NCBI GenBank assembly: GCA_012519055.1
Contig: JAAYQU010000001.1
Location: 62,001-126,000, forward strand
Direction: 5' to 3'
DNA from: Bacteroidales bacterium
GTDB taxonomy: Bacteria; Bacteroidota; Bacteroidia; Bacteroidales; Salinivirgaceae
Length of the DNA: 64,000 bases
Of the stretch, positions 19,099-28,551 are shown piece by piece. The translations under genes were made by a program, and so were the position numbers. The notes below the pieces were generated by a model. The model saw only the letters and a list, made by a program, of their open reading frames with translations. It made no database searches and was not told where the DNA came from. How positions within the stretch are numbered: the first letter of the stretch is position 1; each line of letters begins with the position of its first letter.

Positions 19099-19452
19099 CG
19101 ATTATCATACAGAGACAACCCTTGTAGTTGCCCAAAACTTAATATTCCTTAATAGTTAAATATCTAATTGAAATAAAAGGATATTTGTTTAATTCCAATT
19201 TTAAGCAATTGCTTTCGTTAGATTGTACTTCAAAAGCAGAAAAACAATTTTTTCTTTTCCTATTTCCGGGGATTCAGACAATTTGGCGAAATAATCCGTG
19301 TAATCAAACAAAACCCGTGATTTTGACAATTTCCGCGAATTATCCTAAATAATTAGTTTTTAACTTTTAATTCGTAATTTTTTTTTATATTCGTTTTGTA
19401 AAAGTTTTCACCATTTTATTTATTTTATTATTAATTTAAAAATTTTAATAAA
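19099..19452. other. Intergenic region upstream of the leucine-rich-repeat protein
   Basis: This is 354 bp without a recognisable gene. Two imperfect 21-nt direct repeats lie at 19277-19297 (GACAATTTGGCGAAATAATCC) and 19325-19345 (GACAATTTCCGCGAATTATCC). TATATTCG at 19386-19393 is a weak -7-like element for the downstream gene. Confidence 0.5.
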
Positions 19453-22400
19453 ATGTACAGAGGAAATAAAAGGTGTTGTCTTAAAGCACTTAAAACAAAC
19501 CACTTAAATAAAAGAAAACAGATGGATTACCCATTAAAAAACGTTAATCTTTCTTTTGTGGTGCTACCCTGCACCAAAAGTAAACCCCAAATTGCAAACC
19601 TTTTTGCAATTTTTTTATCTGTTCTATTGTTGGGCTTTAGTGCACTGCAGGTACAAGCCCAGAATCTTACTGTAAAAATTACCAAAACCGACAGTACTAG
19701 TAGCACAGTAACTGGTGCGGCCTCCTTGCAGGGAGCCATTGGCATCACGCCATTGGGAGAAGTGGCAAAGCTTGAAATCTCGGCCGGCGATTTTGTCACA
19801 ACTGACTGGAACTGGCTCAGGGCTAATCGTACCGCTCTTAAAGCCCTCACGCACTTTACCATAACCGACAGCATTAATAGCGTAGCAGATATTCCCGATA
19901 CCGAATATGGAAATCCCTATTTCAGTAGGAAAATTAATGAACTGAGCATGGCTAAAATTGCGAGGGTTGGGATGCATACATTCATGGGCTGCAACGCTCT
20001 CACTACAATCAGTTTCCCGAATCTGACTAGTATTGGCGGCTTTGCGTTCCGTGGTTGCACCGCTCTTAGCACTGCTAACTTCCCGCTGGTAACGAGCATT
20101 GGAGGACGAGCGTTCATATACTGCACAGCCCTTAGTAGTGTTAATTTCCCGTTAGCAATGAGCATCGGATTTGAAGCGTTTTCTGGTTGCACCTCCCTTA
20201 GTGCCACTAAATTTCCGCAGGTTACAAGCATTGATAGCTATGCATTCCTTGACTGCGTCACACTTAACAACCTGATGCTGGGCGCAACACCGCCGGTAGT
20301 CTATGAGACAAATGCCTTTGAGAATTGCCCTGACAACCGCTTCCTTATCCCTATAAATGCAAGTGGCACGCCACTCACCGGCCAGGACCTCACCAACGCA
20401 TTGGCATCATACAAAAATATAGACGATGGAAATACCAACGATAGCCTCTGGTACGGCTGGATTATCGAACCACCACACCCCATTGTAATCAATCCCTCCA
20501 GCTACGGCACTGTAAGCAGCATATACCCCTGTGCCCCTGCTGGTATCACAGTAGCACTTATCGTCACCCCCGATGCGGGCTACATACTGCAGAGCCTCAG
20601 ATACACAAAGCATAGCGGAGGCGGGGCAATAACCATTGATACAAGTAGCTGCACCTTTACCATGCCCAACGACGGTGTTACAGTAAGCGCCACCTTTGCA
20701 CCAAATCTGCTGGTTACAGTAAACGACTCAATCTACAAATCCGGCACCTCGCTGGAGAACGCTCTCAGCGGAATTGCATTGAACCAAATTACCTCGCTCA
20801 CCATTACGGGAGGACCATTCTATCTAAACAACTGGTATTGGCTACAAAATAACCGTAACAACCTTAATGCTCTGACGCACTTTACCATTACGGACGGTGT
20901 TGTCAGCATCGCAGATGTGCCAACTGTTGAGGGATGGGAGCACAGATCTATATTTGGCAAACAGATTATAAAGCTATGTGTGGCTAAAGTCACCGGTATT
21001 GGTGGCTATGCGTTTCAAGGCTGCTCCGCCCTCAACACCGCCTACTTCCCACAGGTAACAAGCATTGGTGGTAATGCATTCGAAAACTGTATTGCCCTTG
21101 CTAACGCCGGCTTCCCGTTGGCAACAAGCATTAGCGGCGGTGCATTTTTCGGCTGTACAACCCTTATCAACCTAATGCTTGGTGCAACACCACCGGAAAA
21201 CGTTGGAACAAATCCCTTTAATGGTTGCCCGGACACCCGCTACCTTATCCCCGTAAATGCAGACGGCACACCGCTCTCCGGTCAAGACCTCACCAACGCA
21301 TTGGCATCATACAAAAATGTGGATGATGGCAATACCGGCGATAGTCTCTGGTATGGCTGGAAATTGGGAGAAACGCTATTCCCGGTAGAGATAAATTACA
21401 TAGGAAGTGGCACGGTGACCGGCAGCTACCGCTATGCCCCCGCCGGTGCCACGGTTAAACTTTCCATTATCCCTGAAGCGGGCAACATGTTGCAAAGCAT
21501 TAGTTGCGTCAAATTTGGAGGGGACGAAGTGGATATTGATATGAGTAGCTACACCTTTTCCATGCCTGCAGAACGCGTTACTGTGAATGCCATCTTTGCG
21601 CCAAATGTGCTACATCTGACTGTAAACGACTCAATCATCAAATCCGGCACCTCACTAGAGAACGCCCTTGACGGAGTTGAACTCGGCGATATTACTTCAC
21701 TCACCATTATGGGAGGAGCATTCTTTGCAACTGACTGGAATTGGCTAAAGGATAATCGCACCGCTCTCGCTTCTCTTACATACTTTACCATTACAGACGG
21801 TGTTACCAGCGTGGCAGATATACCAAATACTCAGTGGGGAACTCCTTACTTCAGCAACCATCTTAAGGAACTGAGCGTGGCTAAAATCGCTAACATTGGT
21901 AACTATGCGTTCTCTGGTCGTCCCCTCACCACTGCCAATTTCCCTCAGGTAACAGGCATTGGCGACGGTGCGTTCCGCGATTGTGCCCTTCTCAGCACCA
22001 CTAACTTCCCGAAGGTCACGAGCATTGGTTGGGGTGGGTTCTACGACTGCACCGCCCTCACCACCATCAGCTTCCCGCAGGTAACAAGCATTGGAGAATA
22101 TGCGTTTACGCATTGCAACACCATCAAAACCGCCAGTTTCCCGCAGGTTACGAGTATTGGCAACAATGCGTTCTTTTCTTGCAGGCTCCTTGCCAACCTG
22201 ATGCTGGGTGCAACACCTCCGGTAAGCGTTGGAGCAGATGTTTTTGCGTACTGCCCGACGAATCGCTTCCTTATCCCTGTAGATGAAAGTGGCATACCAT
22301 TAACCGGCACAAACCTCACCGATGCATTGGCATCATACAAAAATATAGATGATGGTAATACCAACGACAGCCTTTGGTACGGCTGGATTATCGAACCCAC

Positions 22401-25400
22401 ACACCCCATTGCAATCAACCCCACCAACAACGGCACGGTGGATGCTCCTCAGTATGCCTCTGCCGGTGCCACGGTAACACTTATCGTCACCCCCGATGCG
22501 GGCTACATACTGCAGAACCTTATCTGCACTAAGCAGGGAGGAGAAGAGGTGGATATTGATATGAACAGCTACGCCTTTACCATGCCCAACGAGGGCGTTA
22601 CTATAAGCGCTACCTTTGTGCCAAACCTGTTGGTTACTGTAAACGGCTCAAACAATAAATCCGGTACTTCGCTGGAGAATGCCCTTAGCGAAGTTACATT
22701 GGGCGAAATCACCTCACTTACCATTACTGGAGGGCCATTTTTTGAATCCGACTGGAACTGGCTCAAGAATAAGCGCACTGAACTCAACAATCTCACACAC
22801 TTCACCATCACAAGCGATCCTGTCAGCGTAGCAGATATTCCCGATACATATAGCAATATCCCCTACTTCGGTGAGCAGATTATAGAGCTAAACGTGGCTA
22901 AAATTGCTAATATTGGTAATTTTGCGTTCAGTGGCTGCACCGCCCTTAGTACCGCTAGCTTCCCACAGGTAACAAGCATTAGTTGGAACGCATTCGAAAA
23001 CTGCACCGCCCTCACCGTCACCAACTTCCCGCAAGTAACGGACATCGGGACAAGTGCATTCTTTGGATGTACCGCCTTTAGCGCCGCCAACTTCTCGCAG
23101 ATAACAAGCATTGGCAACAGTGCGTTCGCTAACTGCACCGCACTTACCAACCTAATGTTGGGTGCAACACCACCAGTAAACGTTGGGACAAATGCCTTTA
23201 GTGGTTGCCCTGACACACGCTTCCTTATTCCCGTGAATACAGACGGCACACCACTTACCGGACAAGAGCTTACCAATGCACTATCGTCATACAAAAATAT
23301 AGACGATGGCGATACCAACGATAACCTCTGGTACGGTTGGAAGTTGGGAGAAACATTATACCCCATTACAATCAACCCAGCTAGCAACGGCACGGTGAAC
23401 AGCAGCTACCGCTATGCCCCCGCAGATGCCACGGTAACGCTTACCCCTATCCCAGATGCGGGCTACATACTGCAGAGCCTTATTTGTGTCAAACAGGGAG
23501 GGGGTGAGGTGACCATTGACATGAACAACCACAGCTTTACCATGCCCAACGATAGTGTTACCGTAAGCGCCACCTTCGTGCCAAACTTGTTGGTTACTGT
23601 AAATGGCTCAAACAATAAATCCGGCAACTCGCTGGAGAACGCCCTTGACGGAATTGCATTGGACCAAATCATCTCGCTCACCATTACTGGAGGGCCATTC
23701 ATGGCAAACGACTGGAACTGGCTAAAGGATAATCGAGACACCCTTACCGCCCTTACGCACTTCACTATTACCAACGACGCTATTAGCGTGGCAGATATAC
23801 CAAATGAGTGGGACCCCTACTTCGGCGAGCAGATTATAGAAGTGAGCGTGACTAAAGTCGTTAGCATTGGTAACTATGCATTCTATGGCTGCACCGCCCT
23901 CACCACCATCAGCTTCCCGCAGGTAACAAGCATAGGGTTGAACGTATTCCAAAACTGTACTGCCCTTAGCACCGCCAGTTTCCCACAGGCAACAACAATT
24001 AGAGCCGGTGCTTTCTATAATTGTACTTCCCTTGGCACCGCCAACTTCCCACAGGTTACAAGCATAGGTAATGTTGCGTTCGCTTTTTGTACCACCCTAA
24101 TCACCGCCAACTTCCCGCAGGTTACGAACATAGGTGAATATGCGTTCAAAGGCTGCACCATTCTTAGTACTGCCTGCTTCCCGCAGGTTACAAACATAGA
24201 AGGTGAAGCATTCCATGGCTGCATCGCCCTTAGCAATCTGATGCTGGGCGCAATACCGCCAAGCGTTGCAAACACAAATGTCTTTAGCGGTTGCCCTGAC
24301 ACCCGCTTCCTTATCCCCGTGAATGCAGACGGCACGCCGCTTACCGGGCAAGAACTTACCAACGCATTAGCATCATACAAAAACACAGACGATGGCGATA
24401 CCAACGATAACCTCTGGTACGGCTGGAAATTGGGAGAAGCACTATACCACATTACAATCAATCCCGCCAACAACGGCACGGTGAGCAGCAGCTATTCCTA
24501 CGCTCCCGCCGATGCCACGGTAACGCTCACTCCTACCCCCGATGTGGGCTACATACTGCAGAGCCTTACCTGCACTAAGCAGGGAGGAGGAGAGGTGCCC
24601 ATTGACATGAATAGCCACACCTTTACCATGCCCAACGATGGTGTTATCATAAACGCCACCTTTGTGCCAAACCTGTTGGTTACTGTAAATGGCTCAAACA
24701 ATAAATCCGGCACCTCGCTGGAGAACGCCCTTGACGGAGTTGCATTGGACCAAATCATCTCGCTCACCATTACTGGAGGACCATTTTTTGCAAGCGACTG
24801 GAACTGGCTAAAAAATAATCGCGACACCCTTACCGCCCTTATACACTTTACTATTACCGACGACGCCAGTAGTTTAGCTGATATTCCTGATACGTATAGC
24901 AATAGCCCCTACTTCGGCGAGCAGATTATAGAAGTGAACGTGGATAAAGTCGCTAGCATTGGTGACTATGCGTTCTCTGGTTGTACCACTCTTAGTATCG
25001 CCAGATTCCCGCAGGTTACGGGTATTGGTAATAATGCATTTCAAGGATGTGTCACCTTTAGCAATCTGATGCTGGGCGCAACACCACCAAGCGTTGCAGA
25101 CACAAATGTCTTTAGCGATTGCCCTGACACCCGCTTCCTTATCCCCGTGAATTCAGACGGCACACCGCTTACCGGGCAAGAACTCACCAACGCATTGGCA
25201 TCATACAAAAATATAAACGATGGCGATACCAACGATAACCTCTGGTACGGCTGGAAATTGGGAGAAACGTTATACACCATTACAATCAACCCCACCAATA
25301 ACGGCACGGTAAGTAGTAGCTATCGCTATGCCCCAGCTAATACTACGGTAACAATCACTATTAGTCCTAATATCGGTTACCGCCTTAAAGAGGGCAGTCT

Positions 25401-25992
25401 AAGGGCATACAAAACTGGTGAGGAGTCCACCACTGTTACCATCACCAATTGCGAGTTCACCATGCCCGCCTATGGTATAACAATAGAATGCGAGTTTGAA
25501 TTAATTCCAATAATAGAGCAATTTACCATTACCTTTGCTACTCCTGAAAATGGTACGCTTAGCGTAAAACAAGGAACAACAGAACTTTCAAGTGGTGCAC
25601 AAGTAGATAAAGATAGCGAAATCACTATTACTGCCACGCCTAACACAGGCTACAAAATTGATACCCTAACTGTTAACGGTGCTGCGTTTGAAAGTGGTGG
25701 AACCCACATAGTTATTGCAGATGTTGAGATTGTAGCAGTGTTTACGGAAGGTACAAGTATAAACACAAATGTGGTAACCACTTTTATACTTTATCCAAAC
25801 CCAACCAATGGCAAGGTAAACATAGAGGGCTTGCAACAACCAGCTAATATAACTGTTTACAATATCGCTGGCGTTGCTATGCACACCCAACAACTAAACC
25901 CTGCAGAAACATTAGATTTAGGTCATCTACCAGGTGGAGTATACATGATTCACGTGAACAACACAACAACACTGCGTGTTGTTAAACAATAA
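19453..25992 (+). CDS. BspA-type leucine-rich-repeat surface protein with T9SS sorting domain (2179 residues)
   Basis: After a signal peptide (hydrophobic FAIFLSVLLLGFSAL, cleavage after VQAQ near residue 70) come six tandem modules starting near 19663, 20708, 21610, 22630, 23588 and 24675. Each module has a SLENAL/LTITGG start with a W-rich strand, a run of 23-residue BspA-like repeats (consensus GCTALxTxxFPQVTSIGxxAF), a PDTRFLIPVN block, and a divergent InlB B-repeat-like domain (NPxNNGTV...YAPAxATVTLTP...FTMPNDGVTV). Repeat number differs between modules. The end has one more B-repeat-like domain and a sorting domain (LYPNPTNGKVNIEG...LPGGVYMIHV). BspA relatives bind host proteins or other bacteria, but the ligand here is unknown. 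The first 23 codons may be leader, since ATG at 19522 (MDYPLKNVN) would also give a good signal peptide. The gene is visibly richer in G+C than its neighbours. Confidence 0.9.
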   Translation: MYRGNKRCCLKALKTNHLNKRKQMDYPLKNVNLSFVVLPCTKSKPQIANLFAIFLSVLLLGFSALQVQAQNLTVKITKTDSTSSTVTGAASLQGAIGITPLGEVAKLEISAGDFVTTDWNWLRANRTALKALTHFTITDSINSVADIPDTEYGNPYFSRKINELSMAKIARVGMHTFMGCNALTTISFPNLTSIGGFAFRGCTALSTANFPLVTSIGGRAFIYCTALSSVNFPLAMSIGFEAFSGCTSLSATKFPQVTSIDSYAFLDCVTLNNLMLGATPPVVYETNAFENCPDNRFLIPINASGTPLTGQDLTNALASYKNIDDGNTNDSLWYGWIIEPPHPIVINPSSYGTVSSIYPCAPAGITVALIVTPDAGYILQSLRYTKHSGGGAITIDTSSCTFTMPNDGVTVSATFAPNLLVTVNDSIYKSGTSLENALSGIALNQITSLTITGGPFYLNNWYWLQNNRNNLNALTHFTITDGVVSIADVPTVEGWEHRSIFGKQIIKLCVAKVTGIGGYAFQGCSALNTAYFPQVTSIGGNAFENCIALANAGFPLATSISGGAFFGCTTLINLMLGATPPENVGTNPFNGCPDTRYLIPVNADGTPLSGQDLTNALASYKNVDDGNTGDSLWYGWKLGETLFPVEINYIGSGTVTGSYRYAPAGATVKLSIIPEAGNMLQSISCVKFGGDEVDIDMSSYTFSMPAERVTVNAIFAPNVLHLTVNDSIIKSGTSLENALDGVELGDITSLTIMGGAFFATDWNWLKDNRTALASLTYFTITDGVTSVADIPNTQWGTPYFSNHLKELSVAKIANIGNYAFSGRPLTTANFPQVTGIGDGAFRDCALLSTTNFPKVTSIGWGGFYDCTALTTISFPQVTSIGEYAFTHCNTIKTASFPQVTSIGNNAFFSCRLLANLMLGATPPVSVGADVFAYCPTNRFLIPVDESGIPLTGTNLTDALASYKNIDDGNTNDSLWYGWIIEPTHPIAINPTNNGTVDAPQYASAGATVTLIVTPDAGYILQNLICTKQGGEEVDIDMNSYAFTMPNEGVTISATFVPNLLVTVNGSNNKSGTSLENALSEVTLGEITSLTITGGPFFESDWNWLKNKRTELNNLTHFTITSDPVSVADIPDTYSNIPYFGEQIIELNVAKIANIGNFAFSGCTALSTASFPQVTSISWNAFENCTALTVTNFPQVTDIGTSAFFGCTAFSAANFSQITSIGNSAFANCTALTNLMLGATPPVNVGTNAFSGCPDTRFLIPVNTDGTPLTGQELTNALSSYKNIDDGDTNDNLWYGWKLGETLYPITINPASNGTVNSSYRYAPADATVTLTPIPDAGYILQSLICVKQGGGEVTIDMNNHSFTMPNDSVTVSATFVPNLLVTVNGSNNKSGNSLENALDGIALDQIISLTITGGPFMANDWNWLKDNRDTLTALTHFTITNDAISVADIPNEWDPYFGEQIIEVSVTKVVSIGNYAFYGCTALTTISFPQVTSIGLNVFQNCTALSTASFPQATTIRAGAFYNCTSLGTANFPQVTSIGNVAFAFCTTLITANFPQVTNIGEYAFKGCTILSTACFPQVTNIEGEAFHGCIALSNLMLGAIPPSVANTNVFSGCPDTRFLIPVNADGTPLTGQELTNALASYKNTDDGDTNDNLWYGWKLGEALYHITINPANNGTVSSSYSYAPADATVTLTPTPDVGYILQSLTCTKQGGGEVPIDMNSHTFTMPNDGVIINATFVPNLLVTVNGSNNKSGTSLENALDGVALDQIISLTITGGPFFASDWNWLKNNRDTLTALIHFTITDDASSLADIPDTYSNSPYFGEQIIEVNVDKVASIGDYAFSGCTTLSIARFPQVTGIGNNAFQGCVTFSNLMLGATPPSVADTNVFSDCPDTRFLIPVNSDGTPLTGQELTNALASYKNINDGDTNDNLWYGWKLGETLYTITINPTNNGTVSSSYRYAPANTTVTITISPNIGYRLKEGSLRAYKTGEESTTVTITNCEFTMPAYGITIECEFELIPIIEQFTITFATPENGTLSVKQGTTELSSGAQVDKDSEITITATPNTGYKIDTLTVNGAAFESGGTHIVIADVEIVAVFTEGTSINTNVVTTFILYPNPTNGKVNIEGLQQPANITVYNIAGVAMHTQQLNPAETLDLGHLPGGVYMIHVNNTTTLRVVKQ
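19663..25345 (+). repeat. Six tandem intragenic modules of about 0.9-1.1 kb
   Basis: Near-identical DNA marks module boundaries, for example TTGGTTACTGTAAA followed by GGCTCAAACAATAAATCCGG at about 22630, 23590 and 24675. The modules differ mainly in how many 69-bp leucine-rich units they contain. The DNA-level identity is highest among the last three modules. Confidence 0.85.
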
Positions 25993-26009
25993 TAACACAT
26001 TTGTCAATG

Positions 26010-26042
26010 AAAAAGGGCACCCAAGTGATTGCCCTTTTTTTT
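26010..26042 (+). terminator. Intrinsic terminator of the leucine-rich-repeat gene
   Basis: AAAAGGGCA (26011-26019) pairs with TGCCCTTTT (26030-26038) around a 10-nt loop, followed by a T run, 18 nt after the stop codon. Confidence 0.85.
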
Positions 26043-26142
26043 GTACGCAGCTTTATCCGCAGAACACCACCAAAGACTGAAGCAATTAACAATTTTCACC
26101 AACTACTTTTCCCATTTCCCTTTTTCCTTGACGGTTAGCCAA

Positions 26143-26802
26143 TTATTTAAAGAGTCCATGAAGCTCGCCATTAATCTTGTCGATTACATAGCTTAAATCT
26201 TCGGGATTATTTTCAAAGTCGCATTCGTCAACATCAATAATCAACAATTTGCCATCTTTATAGTTGGCCGCCCATTCTTCGTATTGTTGATTTAAACCCT
26301 TAAGATAATCTAATCTTATAGAGTTTTCATACTCACGACCTCGTTTTTGTATTTGTGCTACGAGTTTCGCCACCGATGCACGTAAATAAATAACCAAATC
26401 AGGAGGTGACACAAGCGAACTCATTAATTTAAAAAGGCTAAAATAGTTCTCAAAATCACGTGATGACATCAAACCCATAGAGTGTAAATTGGGTGCAAAA
26501 ATATGCGCATCTTCGTATATGGTTCTATCTTGAACTACATTGCTTCCACAATTGCGAATATCAATAATTTGATTTAATCTCTTGTTTAAGAAAAATATTT
26601 GAAGATTAAACGACCATCGTTGCATATCGTCATAAAAATCAAACAGATATGGATTATCGTCAACGTCTTCGTAACGCGGCTCATATCCCATATGCTTTGC
26701 TAACAATGCAGTAAGAGTTGTTTTTCCTGATCCTATATTTCCAGCAATTGCAATATGCTTACCTTTTTTTGTTGAAGCTGTTATGTTAGACTTTTTACTC
26801 AT
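26143..26802 (-). CDS. Deoxynucleoside kinase (dNK/dGK family)
   Basis: The protein phosphorylates deoxynucleosides to 5'-monophosphates for salvage. It has 219 residues with a P-loop GNIGSGKTTL near residue 22, a VVQDRTIYEDAHIF segment near residue 88 holding the DR pair that contacts the substrate, and an arginine-rich LID region QKRGREYENSIR near residue 172. The VYLRA-like segment before it (LVIYLRAS) is also typical. Family members prefer deoxyadenosine, deoxyguanosine or deoxycytidine; the preference cannot be read here. It is the last gene of a minus-strand group after the SiaC-like gene and kdsB, but 217 bp separate it from kdsB, so it may have its own promoter. It complements nrdJ and dgt in dNTP supply. 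Confidence 0.88.
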   Translation of the reverse strand: MSKKSNITASTKKGKHIAIAGNIGSGKTTLTALLAKHMGYEPRYEDVDDNPYLFDFYDDMQRWSFNLQIFFLNKRLNQIIDIRNCGSNVVQDRTIYEDAHIFAPNLHSMGLMSSRDFENYFSLFKLMSSLVSPPDLVIYLRASVAKLVAQIQKRGREYENSIRLDYLKGLNQQYEEWAANYKDGKLLIIDVDECDFENNPEDLSYVIDKINGELHGLFK

Positions 26803-27019
26803 ATGCCATAAATAATTTAAATGTAAAAATCAATGGTTTTTTATTGTCAATCAATTCTCAAAAGCAACATATTTATTCCTTACATTATTAACTATATTGA
26901 TTGTGACTTGTTAAAACAAAACGCTGACAGCAGTTTCTCTATGATGCGCTAAAATAGCTATTACAAATTATATTTCAAAAAAATGCTTTAGGTTTTTAAC
27001 TCAATTTTGTTCTATAAAA

Positions 27020-27784
27020 TCAAAGGTTCCCTTTTGAAAGAAGTTGTGCTAAATCTTCTGGTGTGTCAACTGAAAGATTTTCGATATCTGTTAATGAGGT
27101 TTGTATCATGAGTCCATTTTCAATCCAGCGAAGTTGTTCTAGTGATTCTGCAATTTCTAATTTCCCCGACTTTAGTTTTGAAATATCACGCAGTGCGTTC
27201 AAACGGTAAGCATACATCCCAATATGCTTGTAATAAACATGATTGTTTAACCACTGGTCTTTTGATTTTCCGCGCATGAAAGGAATCGGGTTTCTACTAA
27301 AATAAATTGCTCTACCATTTGTATCTACCACTACCTTGGGTTTGTTAATATCAAAAAGCTCTGTCTCCGTTTCTATTTTCTTAATAAGTGTTGCTATTTG
27401 CGTGTTTTCATTATCGAAACAGGCACAAATCTGTCTCAGTTGCTCTGCTTTCATAAAAGGCTCATCGCCTTGAATATTTACTACAACATCTATTTTCCAA
27501 CCAAGCTCTTTTAAAGCAATTTCAGAAGCCTCTGCACATCTATCTGTTCCGCTTTGATGATGTGAAGCTGTCATAATAAACTTACCATCAAAAGCCTTTA
27601 CAGCATCAGCTATACGCTTGTCGTCCGTTGCTATAGCGCACTGTTCAAAAATCTCTGAAGCACGTTCATAAACATGTTGTATCATGGGTTTGCCGTAAAT
27701 ATCCACTAGGGGTTTGCCTGGAAAGCGAGAACTTGCATAACGAGCAGGTATGAGGGCAGCGAAATTAGTTGTTTTGTCTGACAT
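27020..27784 (-). CDS. kdsB: 3-deoxy-manno-octulosonate cytidylyltransferase (CMP-Kdo synthetase)
   Basis: KdsB activates Kdo with CTP to give CMP-Kdo, the donor used by WaaA (369-1619). The 254 residues are of usual length. The N-terminal nucleotide-binding motif ALIPARYASSRFPGKPL (residues 10-26) with its invariant R and K is clear. It is followed by the DDKRI loop and NIQGDEPF near residue 104, whose aspartate binds magnesium. The C-terminal IGMYAYR and the EQLRWIENG block near residue 217 are also diagnostic. The SiaC-like gene ends 32 bp upstream on the same strand, so the two probably share a transcript. Confidence 0.96.
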   Translation of the reverse strand: MSDKTTNFAALIPARYASSRFPGKPLVDIYGKPMIQHVYERASEIFEQCAIATDDKRIADAVKAFDGKFIMTASHHQSGTDRCAEASEIALKELGWKIDVVVNIQGDEPFMKAEQLRQICACFDNENTQIATLIKKIETETELFDINKPKVVVDTNGRAIYFSRNPIPFMRGKSKDQWLNNHVYYKHIGMYAYRLNALRDISKLKSGKLEIAESLEQLRWIENGLMIQTSLTDIENLSVDTPEDLAQLLSKGNL

Positions 27785-27816
27785 AAATCAGAAAACTTGA
27801 GAAATTATTTTTGGTG

Positions 27817-28203
27817 CTACTGCATATTTACAATATACTCAAATGGCAACTCTGTTAAATCTTCAAAATATTTTCCTGACTCTAAAATATCTTCGTCTTC
27901 TTTGTTATAGCACCACTGCACTGTAAACAAATAATTGTCTCTATACAATTTATTAAAAGCTCTGAGCAACTCAAATAGCTTCTTCGATGACGCAGTATTG
28001 TAATACTTCATATTTATCTTAACGATATATTGCTTACCTTGCTCTGGCTCGAAGTCTGACAACCATTCAAAAATAGGTCTATAAACCTCATTAGTGTCTT
28101 CTGGATATGATTGTCCAAAAATATGAAATACCCCCGCCTTACAATCGAAATGAATACCTGGTGTCTGACGAGTAGCTTCTATTTTTAAATTTTTAGTTGT
28201 CAT
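27817..28203 (-). CDS. SiaC-like (DUF1987) regulatory phosphoprotein
   Basis: This is a small cytoplasmic protein of 128 residues. It resembles DUF1987/SiaC: an ATRQTPGIHFDCKAGVFHI start, then GQSYPEDTNEVYRPIFEWL near residue 31 and a NMKYYNTASSKKLFEL block near residue 64. In Pseudomonas aeruginosa SiaC is reversibly phosphorylated on a threonine by SiaB and dephosphorylated by the PP2C phosphatase SiaA, and in its active state stimulates a diguanylate cyclase. The TAS segment here (near residue 71) is the likely counterpart of the phosphosite. No SiaA, SiaB or GGDEF protein lies nearby. The gene is followed at 32 bp by kdsB, so its partner in this organism is unknown. The assignment rests on motif recall, not alignment. 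Confidence 0.75.
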   Translation of the reverse strand: MTTKNLKIEATRQTPGIHFDCKAGVFHIFGQSYPEDTNEVYRPIFEWLSDFEPEQGKQYIVKINMKYYNTASSKKLFELLRAFNKLYRDNYLFTVQWCYNKEDEDILESGKYFEDLTELPFEYIVNMQ

Positions 28204-28551
28204 AATTTTTTTGTTTATATCAATCGTAAATATATAACTTCCTATCTGATTTTAAACAGAACTCTTTTATGAACCTATGCTTTATTTGTTTCGCTTATAG
28301 TACAATGTATAAAGTTCTCAAAAAGCCTGCCACAATTTAAAACAAAATTTCATTTTTTGTCTTACCTTTGGAAAATTAAAGTCAAAAAAACTAATCATCA
28401 AAAAACAACATTTTCTTAACCTCTGTTGTTTAGCATTAAAGATGCTAAAATAACGAAACTATCATAACAAAACAAATTTTACACAGAAAAACTCTATAAA
28501 AGAAATCGTTTCAAAACTTCTCATAACATTGACTAAACAAATCACATACTT
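28204..28551. other. Divergent intergenic region between the SiaC-like gene and cmk
   Basis: This is 348 bp of AT-rich DNA with no coding potential seen. TACCTTTG at 28363-28370 is a perfect -7-like element (TAnnTTTG) on the plus strand, about 180 nt before cmk. No clear minus-strand promoter was recognised. Confidence 0.5.
28363..28370 (+). promoter_or_regulatory. Candidate -7 promoter element upstream of cmk-ispH
   Basis: TACCTTTG fits TAnnTTTG. The -33 position holds only a weak TTTA-like match, so the call is tentative. Confidence 0.3.

Noticed and set aside
19990-25070. CRISPR-like regular repetition
   Set aside because: The 69-bp units are coding, in frame and without unique spacers. 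They are protein repeats.
19527-25307. Many minus-strand open frames of 60-176 codons opposite the leucine-rich-repeat gene
   Set aside because: They recur with the repeat period and have the same low-complexity pattern each time. They are shadows of the GC-richer repeated gene, not genes.
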